A stretch of 64,000 bases of DNA from Deinandra increscens subsp. villosa (taxonomy: Eukaryota > Streptophyta > Magnoliopsida > Asterales > Asteraceae): positions 114,120,354 to 114,184,353 of the forward strand of contig JBCNJP010000027.1 of NCBI GenBank assembly GCA_039602395.1. The letters run 5' to 3'. The translations under genes were made by a program, and so were the position numbers. Under the pieces are notes generated by a model. It did no database searches. It was not told the origin of the DNA and saw nothing but the letters and a program-made list of their open reading frames with translations. How positions within the stretch are numbered: the first letter of the stretch is position 1; each line of letters starts with the position of its first letter. Below are positions 11,471-23,229 of the stretch, one piece after another.

Positions 11471-12202
11471 CTGATGCTCCGGTAAATACGTTCCAAGTTC
11501 GACTTGAGATAAGATGGCACGAACTATCAGTTTTTAAGAATTACCAAATAGGGATATTAATTACTTTTAATATTTAATTACCGTCAGACACGAACGATAA
11601 AACCCTATTACCACTCAGGACTAGTAAATTAATTTAACCTAATTAAAATTACTAAGTTGTCGCGAATGGCTTATTATGTGTTAAACGGCATAAGGTCTTG
11701 ATCTCGCTCGAGCCAAACAAGTGAGATCATAAGGGACAAAATTTAAAATAAATTAAATTAAGTAAAACGGTGAACGACCGAGATGGCAACTCTGTGCGAT
11801 CTTGAATCCTGTTCAGCTCCCACTTGCTTCGACATCCCTCTGGCGTGTGTCCAGTCTTCGACATTTGGTTACATACAAATTTACAATTACTAAAACTACT
11901 ACTAGTAACCTAGCTCTAAATTTGTACAATTTTGAAACCCTAAATCCGGGTCCAATAAACCAAAACGAAATACAACCAATTGGGCCAACAACTTGGGCCA
12001 AATAGAGAAAGACAAAACACGCCAAACACATTCACACATGAATACAAAAGATATAGAGGGGTCGGCCGTAACACACAATAATAAATTATTTAGAATTAAA
12101 ATAAATAAATAAATTAATTCTAATTCGCAATTTGGATTTAAGTCGAAATTGCGAACTACCGGTTACGAAAAGACCGGTTCTGGTTTGCGCGCGGTGATAA
12201 TG

Positions 12203-12214
12203 GCTCTGATACCA
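12203..12214 (-). other. Primer binding site, tRNA-iMet
   Basis: Minus strand TGGTATCAGAGC lies one base inside the 5' LTR (LTR end at 12216). It is complementary to the 3' end of plant initiator tRNA-Met. Confidence 0.95.
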
Positions 12215-12215
12215 C

Positions 12216-13403
12216 TGTGGGTTTTACAGTGGGATCCGGGTTACCGATTTTAATTTTTAAAACCGATTTATATATTAAATTAATTCTAAATTAATTTGGC
12301 AGCGGAAACGAATTAAAACGCGGCCGCAACTATAACAGGATCAATCACCGGACACGACAAACACAGAAATACATTTATTTAAAATAAATAAATAATCAAA
12401 TTAAATATCTAAAATTTAGATATACCTTAGTGGGTTCCGAACAACCGTTCGAGACACCCGGATTCAACGGGCTCGCGCTAGGACGAACTGTGACATCTGA
12501 CTCGAACCTTCGAGACAAGTCGTCGACAGCGGCATCGGCGGCGGCGGCCATGGGCGGCGGCGGCGGTAGTGGCGGCGGTGGTGGTAGAGATACCACCGGT
12601 GGTGGTGACAAAACTTTCTCCGTCGGGATGGCGACCGGAACTGTCCCCACGATGATCTCATCACCGGTGACCGGAGGCGACACGGTGGCGGTGGCCGGCG
12701 GGTACAAGGGCGCGGGCCACGAAGACAGAACCGGGCGCGGTGGCCTCGGCTGCGCCGGCAGCGCGAGGACCACCGGTCGGTGGTCGCGCGGCGGTGTAGA
12801 GGACGCAGCGGCGGCGGCGGCGGATTGAGTCGCGGCGGCGGCTTCAGTCGCGGCGGCGGCTCGGGCCGCGGCTTCGGCTCGGGCTGCGACGGCTTCGCTT
12901 TCGAGTCTGGCGCAGATGGCGGCGAGACGGGGATCCATTAGAACTGGCGAGGGACTGTGGTGGTGGCGACGATCGACAGTGGGCGGCAATGGGGAGCCGG
13001 CTTCGGCTTGGGATCGGCGCAGAGAGAGAGGGATGGGAGATTAGGGTTTGTAACTTGTTATTCAATCTACCTCCTCCCTCTCTCTTTTAATATTAAATCG
13101 CGGATCGGGGCCAGACGGACTGGGCCCGGTCGCGATTCCCTTTTAATCCACCAACCGATTAGTCTGTTAATCCGGTAACAACTGATCGGTCCGTCTTTTA
13201 TTTACCGAGTGATTTCGAGCCGAAAATTTTTTGTCGTTTTAATTAAATAAATAATTAATATTTATTTAATTTACCATTTAGTTCGTTTATATCTAATTAA
13301 CAATTAATTAGATTTAATAGTCCGTTGACCCGGGTGTAACTCTTACGGGTCAATATCGGTCGGGTTCGTTAATTCGTCGGGTCAGGACACTCTATTTCCA
13401 ACA
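12216..13403 (-). repeat. 5' LTR of the copia element, with promoter-like region
   Basis: Reads TGTTGGAAATAG... on the minus strand and ends CCCACA before the primer binding site. On that strand a TATA-like TTTAATATTAAAAG (about 13086-13099) is followed by a purine run, then AAACCCTAATCTCCC (a plant telo-box, near 13032-13046), a CT-rich run, and the first ATG at 12938. The order resembles a plant gene promoter and 5' leader. Confidence 0.9.
12426..12938 (-). CDS. LTR-encoded Ala/Pro-rich exon (171 codons)
   Basis: The first ATG after the TATA-like motif opens MDPRLAAICARLESEAVAAR, then a long alanine-rich helix-like tract (Ala/Thr/Gln/Arg), then PPRDHRPVVL, a Pro-rich stretch, VSPPVTGDEIIVGTV and PPPPPMAAAADAAVDDL, ending SEPTK at a splice donor. 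The frame would stop 10 codons past the donor if unspliced. I recognise no domain. The N-terminus suggests a coiled coil or amphipathic helix and the middle is likely disordered. The donor is in phase with the acceptor in front of gag, so this could be an N-terminal extension of Gag. It could instead be an upstream ORF, or an incidental product of GCN/GGN repeat expansion. The 3' LTR copy is frameshifted. Confidence 0.45.
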
Positions 13404-16400
13404 GATTGCTGGTATAATTTGTCCAAATTAAACTTAGGCACAATCATACTCATAATATCTGGATATGTTAAGGTATTGATTAGATTTGCTTTGACCAGTG
13501 TACCCTGCACTATCAGACATACTCAGATATTCTTTTGTATCACTCTTTGTGGATTCACTTGTGAGTTAACACATAGCGATTGTATTTTGATAATGTCAAG
13601 TGTGTTCCATGAAAAAAGAAATAAGAATGTTAAATCTTCTACCTTAGGGTCGATCTTTTGATATGCAGATGAGGTCTCAGATTTAACAAAATAAGAAAAT
13701 ATAAACAAGTTGAAGTTGTACAATTCTACAACAATCAGGTCGATACTTCCGTATACGCAGAGAAAGACCGATGAATTATGCGAAACACCAAAGAAAATAA
13801 AGCATAACCTTAAATGAACTATATCAGGTCGATACTCCCATATACACAGGGATAGTCCGATCATTTAAGAAAATAAGGAAAATCAAAAAAATTTAAATCT
13901 TTGCAAAATGAATACATGTATACACAGTGACTTCTCATTTTCGTTTTCACATATCTTTTGCAATATCTTGAAATATGCTTCAAGATGTTGTCCACCAGGT
14001 CAAGCATCAGATTTAATGTATATCACATTTGAACACTTTCTGATTTGCCGAGCATACCAAGCACATCGAGAAAATGATCTTATGGCTTTTTTCATCTAGT
14101 TTATCCATGAGCCAGACACGTAAGCCAATGTACCATCATTACACGGTGGCGGTGGCCGGCGGGTACAAGGGCGCGGGCCACGAAGACAGAACCGGACGCG
14201 TTGGCCTCGTCTGCGCCGGCAGCACGAGGACCACCGGTCGGTGGTCGCGTGGCGGTGTAGAGGACGCAGCGGTGGCGGCGGCGGATTGAGTCGCGGTGGC
14301 GGCGGCGGCTTGAGTCGCGGCGGCGGCTCGGGCTGCGGCTTCGGCTCGGGCTGCGACGGCTTCGCTTTCGAGTCTGGCGCAGATGGCGGCGAGACGGGGA
14401 TCCATCAGAACTGGAGAGGGACTGTGGTGGTGGTGGTGGCGGCGATCGACGGTGGGCGGCAACGGGGAGCCGGCTTCGGCTTGGGATCGGCGCAGAGAGA
14501 GAGGGATGGGAGATTAGGGTTTGTAACTTGTTATTCAATCTACCTCCTCCCCCTCTCTTTTAATATTAAATCGCGGACCGGGGCCAGACGGACTGGGCCC
14601 GGTCGCGATTCCCTTTTAACCACCAACCGATTAGTCTGTTAATCCGGTAACAACTGATCGTTCCGTCTTTTATTTACCGAGTGATTTCGAGCCGAAAAAG
14701 TTTTGTCGTTTTAATTAAATAAATAATTAATATTTATTTAATTTACCATTTAGTTCGTTTATATCTAATTAACAATTAATTAGATTTAATAGTCCGTTGA
14801 CCCGGGTGTAACTCTTACGGGTCAATATCGGTCGGGTTCGTTAATTCTTCGGGTCAGGACACTCTATTTCCAACAGATTGCTGGTATAATTTGTCCAAAT
14901 TAAACTTAGGCACAATCATACTCATAATATCTGGATATGTTAAGGTATTGATTAGATTTGCTTTGACCAGTGTACCCTGCACTATCAGACATACTCAGAT
15001 ATTCTTTTGTATCACTCTTTGTGGATTCACTTGTGAGTTACCACATAGCGATTGTATTTTGATAATGTCAAGTGTGTTCCATGAAAAAAGAAATAAGAAT
15101 GTTAAATCTTCTACCTTAGGGTCGATCTTTTGATACGCAGATGAGGTCTCAGATTTAACAAAATAAGAAAATATAAACAAGTTGAAGTTGTACAATTCTA
15201 CAACAACCAGGTCGATACTTCCGTATACGCAGAGAAAGACCGATGAATTATGCGAAACACCAAAGAAAATAAAGCATAACCTTAAATGAACTATATCAGG
15301 TCGATACTCCCATATACACAGCGATAGTCCGATCATTTAAGAAAATAAGGAAAATCAAAAAAATTTAAATCTTTGCAAAATGAACACATGTATACACAGT
15401 GACTTCTCATTTTCGTTTTCACATATCTTTTGCACTATCTTGAAATATGCTTCAAGATGTTGTCCACCTGGTCAAGCATCGGATTTAATGTATATCACAT
15501 TTGAACACTTTCTCATTTGCCGAGCATACCAAGCACATCGAGAAAATGATCTTATGGCTTTTTTCATCTAGTTTATCCATGAGCCAGACACGTAAGCCAA
15601 TGTACCATCATTACACGGTGGCGGTGGCCGGCGGGTACAAGGGCGCGGGCCACGAAGACAGAACCGGACGCGGTGGCCTCGGCTGCGTCGGCAGCACGAG
15701 GACCACCGGTCGGTGGTCGCGTGGCGGTGTAGAGGACGCAGCGGTGGCGCCGGCGGATTAAGTCGCGGCGGCGGATTGAGTCGCGGCGGCGGCGGCGGCT
15801 TGAGTCGCGGCGGCGGCTCGGGCTGCGGCTTCGGCTCGGGCTGCGACGGCTTCGCTTTCGAGTCTGGCGCAGATGGCGGCGAGACGGGGATCCATCAGAA
15901 CTGGCGAGGGACTGTGGTGGTGGTGGTGGCGGCGATCGACGGTGGGCGGCAACGGGGAGCCGGCTTCGGCTTGGGATCGGCGCAGAGAGAGAGGGATGGG
16001 AGATTAGGGTTTGTAACTTGTTATTCAATCTACCTCCTCCCTCTCTCTTTTAATATTAAATCGCGGACCGGGGCCAGACGGACTGGGCCCGGTCGCGATT
16101 CCCTTTTAACCACCAACCGATTAGTCTGTTAATCCGGTAACAACTGATCGTTCCGTCTTTTATTTACCGAGTGATTTCGAGCCGAAAAAGTTTTGTCGTT
16201 TTAATTAAATAAATAATTAATATTTATTTAATTTACCATTTAGTTCGTTTATATCTAATTAACAATTAATTAGATTTAATAGTCCGTTGACCCGGGTGTA
16301 ACTCTTACGGGTCAATATCGGTCGGGTTCGTTAATTCTTCGGGTCAGGACACTCTATTTCCAACAGATTGCTGGTATAATTTGTCCAAATTAAACTTAGG

Positions 16401-18593
16401 CACAATCATACTCATAATATCTGGATATGTTAAGGTATTGATTAGATTTTCTTTGACCAGTGTACCCTGCACTATCAGACATACTCAGATATTCTTTTGT
16501 ATCACTCTTTGTGGATTCACTTGTGAGTTAACACATAGCGATTGTATTTTGATAATGTCAAGTGTGTTCCATGAAAAAAGAAATAAGAATGTTAAATCTT
16601 CTACCTTAGGGTCGATCTTTTGATACGCAGATGAGGTCTCAGATTTAACAAAATAAGAAAATATAAACAAGTTGAAGTTGTACAATTCTACAACAATCAG
16701 GTCGATACTTCCGTATACGCAGAGAAAGACCGATGAATTATGCGAAACACCAAAGAAAATAAAGCATAACCTTAAATGAACTATATCAGGTCGATACTCC
16801 CATATACACAGCGATAGTCCGATCATTTAAGAAAATAAGGAAAATCAAAAAAATTTAAATCTTTGCAAAATGAACACATGTATACACAGTGACTTCTCAT
16901 TTTCGTTTTCACATATCTTTTTCAATATCTTGAAATATGCTTCAAGATGTTGTCCACCTGGTCAAGCATCAGATTTAATGTATATCACATTTGAACACTT
17001 TCTGATTTGCCGAGCATACCAAGCACATCGAGAAAATGATCTTATGGCTTTTTTCATCTAGTTTATCCATGAGCCAGACACGTAAGCCAATGTACCATCA
17101 TTACACGGTGGCGGTGGCCGGCGGGTACAAGGGCGCGGGCCACGAAGACAGAACCGGACGCGGTGGCCTCGGCTGCGTCGGCAGCACGAGGACCACCGGT
17201 CGGTGGTCGCGTGGCGGTGTAGAGGACGCAGCGGTGGCGCCGGCGGATTAAGTCGCGGCGGCGGATTGAGTCGCGGCGGCGGCGGCGGCTTGAGTCGCGG
17301 CGGCGGCTCGGGCTGCGGCTTCGGCTCGGGCTGCGACGGCTTCGCTTTCGAGTCTGGCGCAGATGGCGGCGAGACGGGGATCCATCAGAACTGGCGAGGG
17401 ACTGTGGTGGTGGTGGTGGCGGCGATCGACGGTGGGCGGCAACGGGGAGCCGGCTTCGGCTTGGGATCGGCGCAGAGAGAGAGGGATGGGAGATTAGGGT
17501 TTGTAACTTGTTATTCAATCTACCTCCTCCCTCTCTCTTTTAATATTAAATCGCGGACCGGGGCCAGACGGACTGGGCCCGGTCGCGATTCCCTTTTAAT
17601 CCACCAACCGATTAGTCTGTTAATCCGGTAACAACTGATCGGTCCGTCTTTTATTTACCGAGTGATTTCGAGCCGAAAAAGTTTTGTCATTTTAATTAAA
17701 TAAATAATTAATATTTATTTAATTTACCATTTAGTTCGTTTATATCTAATTAACAATTAATTAGATTTAATAGTCCATTGACCCGGGTGTAACTCTTACG
17801 GGTCAATATCGGCCGGGTTCGTTAATTCGTCGGGTCAGGACACTCTATTTCCAACAGATTGCTGGTATAATTTGTCCAAATTAAACTTAGGCACAATCAT
17901 ACTCATAATATCTGGATATGTTAAGGTATTGATTAGATTTGCTTTGACCAGTGTACCCTGCACTATCAGACATACTCAGATATTCTTTTGTATCACTCTT
18001 TGTGGATTCACTTGTGAGTTAACACATAGCGATTGTATTTTGATAATGTCAAGTGTGTTCCATGAAAAAAGAAATAAGAATGTTAAATCTTCTACCTTAG
18101 GGTCGATCTTTTGATACGCAGATGAGGTCTCAGATTTAACAAAATAAGAAAATATAAACAAGTTGAAGTTGTACAATTCTACAACAATCAGGTCGATACT
18201 TCCGTATACGCAGAGAAAGACCGATGAATTATGCGAAACACCAAAGAAAATAAAGCATAACCTTAAATGAACTATATCAGGTCGATACTCCCATATACAC
18301 AGCGATAGTCCGATCATTTAAGAAAATAAGGAAAATCAAAAAAATTTAAATCTTTGCAAAATGAACACATGTATACACAGTGACTTTTCATTTTCGTTTT
18401 CACATAACTTTTGCAATATCTTGAAATATGCTTCAAGATGTTGTCCACCTGGTCAAGCATCGGATTTAATGTATATCACATTTGAACACTTTTTGATTTG
18501 CCGAGCATACCAAGCACATCGAGAAAATGATCTTATGGCTTTTTTCATGTAGTTTATCCATGAGCCAGACACGTAAGCCAATGTACCATCATT
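12681..18593. repeat. Four tandem units spanning copia LTR and host flank
   Basis: Units start at 12681, 14142, 15614 and 17104 (periods 1461, 1472, 1490) and the last ends at 18593. Each unit holds the 3' portion (+ strand sense) of the copia LTR from CACGGTGGCGGTGGCC to CCAACA, the GATTG target copy, then about 735 bp of gag-only copy B ending GTACCATCATT. The same artificial joint, CATCATT|ACACGGTGG, occurs at all three internal boundaries, so one founding joint was later amplified. After the fourth unit the sequence continues as the normal flank (compare 32554). Unit lengths differ mainly in GGC/GTG tracts. Recurring short open frames (80, 113 and 63 codons) are by-products of the repetition. 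Confidence 0.95.
13404..14141 (-). mobile_element. Gag-only copy B, second fragment (first array copy)
   Basis: Continues the sequence left at 5107. Matches copy A 31806-32560 along its whole length (CTGGTATAATTTGTCC, CTTTGACCAGTGTACCC, GAGCCAGACACGTAAGCC). It is 3' non-coding interior of the element. Repeated in each tandem unit. Confidence 0.9.
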
Positions 18594-20885
18594 CCCCAAT
18601 TATGATGGATATACTTTCTCATTTTTTTCAATGTTTTTGTATTTTTCCATTTTCTCCACTTTAAAATGAAACCTCTATTTTTTTTTTGCATTTTAACAAA
18701 AACACAAAGACACTAGTTTTCGTTTTTCAATTTTCTCCCCCTCAACTACATACTGAATGTAAGAAAAGAAAATTTACCTTTCGATACTGATACCTTTCAC
18801 TTTTTAGCTTTCAGAAAAATTTTGGTTTTGAAATGTGAATTAGTGAATTTAAGTTACGCAGGAAACTCCACTATCAGCAACTGCTTGAAGCTTGAACTTC
18901 ACAGTCACCGACTGATCTTCTTGAAGAAACCTGTACACTGGAAAAACTTATCAGTTGATAATTGACCCGAAGCATATAGCTTCTGGTGGACCAGTGTCTT
19001 CAGAAAAATATTTAATAGCCTTGCAACCAACTTAGGCCGCCGCTGCATTTTTTATTTCTCTTTGTACTGAATCATCGTTAGGTGGTGAACCAACCCACAC
19101 TTGAATCATATTTAAAATTTGTTTCTTTTAAGATTTAAATTGCGAGGGTATTGACTCAGTAAAAACTCTGCCAGATAAATCTACGAAAGTGGCAGATTTA
19201 TCAGAAAATGATCTTTTTGCACTTTCACGACAATTTTGTGCCATGTGGCCTTTTCGACGACATTAATAGACAATCGATATGACTTTGCCAATTTCTTTTT
19301 GTCCTGAAATGCTTGACACACATAATCAGAATCAAAATTATCGTAAAAATCATCAAATGCTTGAAAACGATTATTGTGCACCCATTTGGAAGTCGAACTT
19401 CGAGGAGTAGAATTGGAAAAAGATGCAGAAAATGCCTTTCACTATTGACCAACTCTAGAAGAACTTTTAGAAGATTTCTGCTTCTCCTATTTGCTCCTGA
19501 ATTCCTTCTCCATTGTAGATACCAGAACCTGAGCCAGATAGTAAATCTGATCAAGATTTGTATCCTTCACATTCTTAGAAACATTTTTCTTTTCTTTCTT
19601 TGACATAGTCTTCTTGTCGTTCTTAACAAACTCTTGTTTGTCACTACACAAACTGAACATTTATAACCTAGGAGCTTTGACAATTTTATTTGATAACCAG
19701 ATGTTCCAGCTTGAGCAAATTGGGTAAGCGTAGCTTTAATTTTGTTTAGATTATTAGCTTCAACTAGCTCAGCAACAACTCTTTCTTCATTCAATTTCTT
19801 CTCATCCTTTTCAACTACTCTCCTCCAGAAAGATCCTCTCCATCCAATAAGGTCCTTCCAAAAACAAACTAAGATGTTGATTTATCAAACAACTTTGCTT
19901 CCTGTTCCACTTTCTTGCTAGATTGCTTTGAATTTTGATTTGGCTTCTTTGCAGACTTTTCAGCAAAATATTTAAAAATCTTGTTTTGCATAAGAAGATT
20001 TGACATCAGCCAGAGGATCAGTTTTAATAACTAGATGCGGTAGTTGATTATGTCCTTCTCCTCTTCTTAAAATTCTAATCTTTGCACAAGTAACTTGTGA
20101 AAGAATGCGAACTCTTCAAATTATTCAATTGTTGATTAGGATCTTGAATCTTAACATATAAATTTGATATCTTCTTCTATGCTTCACCCAACGCTTTTTC
20201 TGAATCAATCAACTGCTCAGAAAATCTGTTTGAGAATGATTTTTCTCTTCTCATATTGTCATGAGCACTATACACTTCTTGTGTAACCTTTTCCCATTTC
20301 TATTTGTAAATTTCGACAATTCTGTTCAACAACCTATTCACTCTAATCAATCCAGCTTTGGTTTAAATCAGAATAGTATTATCATTTTCCAAACCCTTCG
20401 CTTTTGCAGCAATCTCATCACAAGTGCTATTGAGAACATCAAGCTTCATTTTTTATTTCTCAAACAAATCATCAAAATCTTCACAAACTTCTTGAGCTTT
20501 AAGTTTGTGTTCCTTAACTTCCTTTAGCAATTTTTCATTCTCAGCAAGTAACTTGACAACTTTTGTCATGAGCTCTTCATTTTCACTTTGAAGTTATAAT
20601 TTCTTTTCAGTATTTTCATCACAACTTTCTGTCAACCGCTTATATTGATTCAAATTAGATAAATTTTGAATATTTACTTCTTCAAACTTTCTTGAGTTCT
20701 TATAACACTTCCAACATCAAAATCTTGTCTTGGACTAATTTCTCATTTGTCTTGACAATCTCATCAGAAACTGCATACTTTGTATTGTAAATTTCTAACG
20801 CTTCTTCCTTCTTTTTCCTTTCAACATTCAAAACTTCATTCAATTAAAGTAATTCCCGAATCTTCTTATCCTTTTGTGAACAAAA
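18594..20885 (-). pseudogene. Gag-only copy B, decayed coiled-coil gag region
   Basis: Parallels copy A from 32560 to about 34085 (shared words CAGGAAACTCCACTATCAG and CTGCTTGAAGCTTGAACTTC). Minus frames are broken by stops and shifts but retain Lys/Glu/Leu-rich heptad-like coiled-coil character. Near 19225-19275 a minus frame reads CRRKGHMAQNC, a partial zinc knuckle absent from copy A, so copy B keeps roughly 0.9 kb (about 19060-19990) that copy A lacks. The gag N-terminus and first knuckle are deleted: at about 20880 the sequence jumps straight into the LTR. Confidence 0.75.
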
Positions 20886-21209
20886 TGATCGATTACAATG
20901 AGAAACAAGGTAAATAAACCTTCGGCTTATTGAATTCACTAAGAGATGAGTACAAGATGTAGAAAGAGAAAACACCACAGATTACACACAGTTAGCAGAC
21001 TCAGACTGACCGGAACTCTAAGCTATCTCTACAATTCAACCTATTTATAGTGTGCAACATTCTGCCCAGCGAGCCATCCAACGAACCATTTGTTCACTGC
21101 TAGTGAACCTTAGTTAGGACCATGGTTCATTGACTCCAAGAATCATAATAATGCTCTCACTTTGATGCAATACATGAGACACTCAGTAGCATAGGATTAT
21201 GCTCTAACA
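20886..21209 (-). repeat. 5' LTR of gag-only copy B, truncated
   Basis: Aligns with the copy A LTR by order and words: AATGAGAAA, GTAAATAAA, CTATTTATAGT (TATA region), and the end CATAGGATTATGCTCTAACA. The GTACCA words of the other LTRs are replaced by GAACCA/GGTTCA words here (about 21075-21130). The outer start is lost. Confidence 0.75.
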
Positions 21210-21820
21210 TACGCAATGCTAGACAAGGAATCGGTGAAGGACGAACACGCAGGACATGTTCCACCATCCACCTAACCTCTCGAATCACTTAGAAAACCTT
21301 TTTATTTCACATCTCAATACGACATGTTTTGTTTTTACACATTAAATCACTTAGACTTCCACTTTTGAACGCTTACGATACGTCATAGCTTTGTACTACT
21401 CCATATACTCTTCTCATGCGACACAAAAAAATTCATACTATTAACGACTATTTATATGACTCTCCTACATATCATCATGTCCTTGCATCAAATCAATTTA
21501 TTTGAGCTATCTATACTTGGAACGAATCAAAACACCATGATCAAACACTATCTTTGAGGAAATTACCAAATCAATTGAACTCGCATTCCCTAGATGAATA
21601 TCTCAACGTTATATTCTTGCCTCGAGGAACAATCATTTCTTACATACACTTTTATATCTGCGGATGACTCTTATACGATTCTACAAATATACATCTTCGA
21701 TTCACGTATCAATTTATTCGCATCACTTGTATTTGGACTTGTATGTCCAAATACAACCCTTCTTGTACAACCAACAACAAACTTGAGTTTCGGGATAAAA
21801 CTCCCTTAACATGATGAGGA
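21210..21820. other. No gene; decayed gypsy 3' end
   Basis: AT-rich with only short frames. Its last 40 bases (GAGTTTCGGGATAAAACTCC, then ATGATGAGGA) resemble the pol end and polypurine tract that precede gypsy LTRs in plants. Confidence 0.35.
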
Positions 21821-22097
21821 TGTAACACCCCACATATATATACGACATAATTTACCGTTACCCACAAATCCCAGTAACTTTTTTGCGTCATATTTACAAA
21901 CAATTACGCAATATATTAACACGATACTTGACGCATCAACAAACTCACACGTGCTAGCATTCATGTAGATGCAAAATAGACATTAGTCTATTGAGGTACT
22001 ATAGCCATGAGGCCTAAATAAAAACAACGTAATTATACACAATAATAACAATTACAATGCATGGCATCTATCTCATTAATATTTATAATATACAAAC
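21821..22097 (+). repeat. First 277 bp of a gypsy LTR, truncated
   Basis: Begins TGTAACACCCCACATATA after a polypurine-like tract and is cut by the start of another LTR at 22098. Confidence 0.5.
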
Positions 22098-22703
22098 TGT
22101 CACACCCCAATCGACGACGGAATATGTTGGGGCATAATGATTTTCCAGATGCATACAACACTATTTAATGTTGCGATATTCTTAATCAACCCATTTTATA
22201 ATATTCAAATGTTACATAATAATCCAATACAAAGGATCAATGAATAATAGGTAGTTCGTTTTATTTAGGTCTCAGTAAGTCCACATCCATCCCAAAGTGT
22301 CATCAACGAGGTCATCAGTATCAAATAGCAAAACCTGCAACATGTATAAAATAAGCGCCAACTATGAATAGTTGGTATGTAAACATAGGTTTAGAATACT
22401 ATATAGGTTGAAGCATAGCAATTAAATGAGTCAAGTGTTCTATACAATCATAATCAACGAGTTAATGAGTGATGTGCCAAATACCAAGTAGGCCAGGTGG
22501 GTTGTCAGCAAATAGATCTATCATTATTGCCACGACTCGATGGTTAATGGTACACATGCGATTAGTGATTAGCGATTAGCGATTAAAGACTTCCAACCAA
22601 AGACTTCCATACATAGAATCCAACAAGTATCACACACATAGCACATAGAATCACATAGTATCTTTCATAATAAGGAATTTAGGGTTTTGAATCTGATACA
22701 TGT

Positions 22704-23048
22704 TGTTAAAACACGTGACGGATTGTGTCTAGATCATAATAAAGATAGAGACGGAGAATCTAGTCATTAATTATGTCAAATGGTTACAACTAAAGAAGTA
22801 TACATCAATGAAGCACTGGGAGAGGTTGGACAGATCTCTCCTCTCAACACAAGACCTAATGACCAGAAGTCTACATTGCTAAGCTAGACACCACGTATTT
22901 ATAAGTGACACTGCCCAACGTACCATTTGGTACGCTGCTCGGGTACCAATTGGTATGCTGCACGGTACGTTGGCAATCTAGCCTAATCCACAATCTAGAC
23001 TATTTCATAATTCATTTAGTAAGACCACACCCAGAACATGCTCTAACA
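22704..23048 (-). repeat. Solo LTR of the gag-only family, TSD CATGT
   Basis: TGTTAAAACACG...CATGCTCTAACA, flanked by CATGT at 22699-22703 and 23049-23053. It matches the copy A LTR in layout: AATAAAG, TATTTATAAGTG, GTACCA/TGGTAC palindromes, GCTCTAACA end. CCAACGTACC (22916-22925) and GGTACGTTGG (22964-22973) form a perfect outer inverted repeat. Generated by LTR-LTR recombination of a full element. Confidence 0.92.
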
Positions 23049-23186
23049 CATGTTAGACCCCAAAACATTCAAAAGAAAGAGGGGCTATTAATAATCACCT
23101 GATATAAGAGATATGACACAGACACGACACCACGCAACGAGATGGTTAGACCCGAAGATGACCTTGATGACTAAAAAGGATGGAGG

Positions 23187-23188
23187 AA

Positions 23189-23227
<39 letters not shown>

Positions 23228-23229
23228 AA
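23187..23229. repeat. (AAAT)n microsatellite
   Basis: About ten AAAT units inside the gypsy LTR. Confidence 0.95.

Larger units (their letters stand above)
11031..12425 (-). other. Candidate intron of 1395 nt joining an LTR exon to gag
   Basis: Minus strand donor CACTAAG|GTATATC (exon end at 12426) inside the LTR, and acceptor CTTTGCTTGTTTTCAG|AAGGC with a good pyrimidine tract (exon 2 starts at 11030). Both ends fall between codons of open frames: 12938-12426 upstream and 11030 onward into gag. Splicing would remove the primer binding site and the leader, so a spliced RNA could serve only as mRNA. This is a sequence prediction without transcript support. Confidence 0.5.
5108..13403 (-). mobile_element. 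Complete Ty1/copia element with long LTRs, TSD GATTG
   Basis: Two LTRs of about 1.2 kb (5108-6310 and 12216-13403), each TG...CA, flanked by GATTG at 5103-5107 and 13404-13408. The element reads on the minus strand. A tRNA-iMet primer binding site lies next to the right LTR and a polypurine tract next to the left one. The order gag, protease, integrase, RT, RNase H is diagnostic of copia. From the gag Met at 10997 to the final TGA at 7134-7136 there is one continuous frame with in-frame stops at 9873 (TGA), 9708, 8943 and 7344 (TAA) and no net frameshift, so inactivation is by point mutation. The sublineage is not settled. Confidence 0.95.

Noticed and set aside
13419..18552. Recurring open frames of 80, 113 and 63 codons in each tandem unit
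   Set aside because: They recur because the DNA unit is repeated. The same DNA in copy A does not keep these frames open, and no domain is visible.
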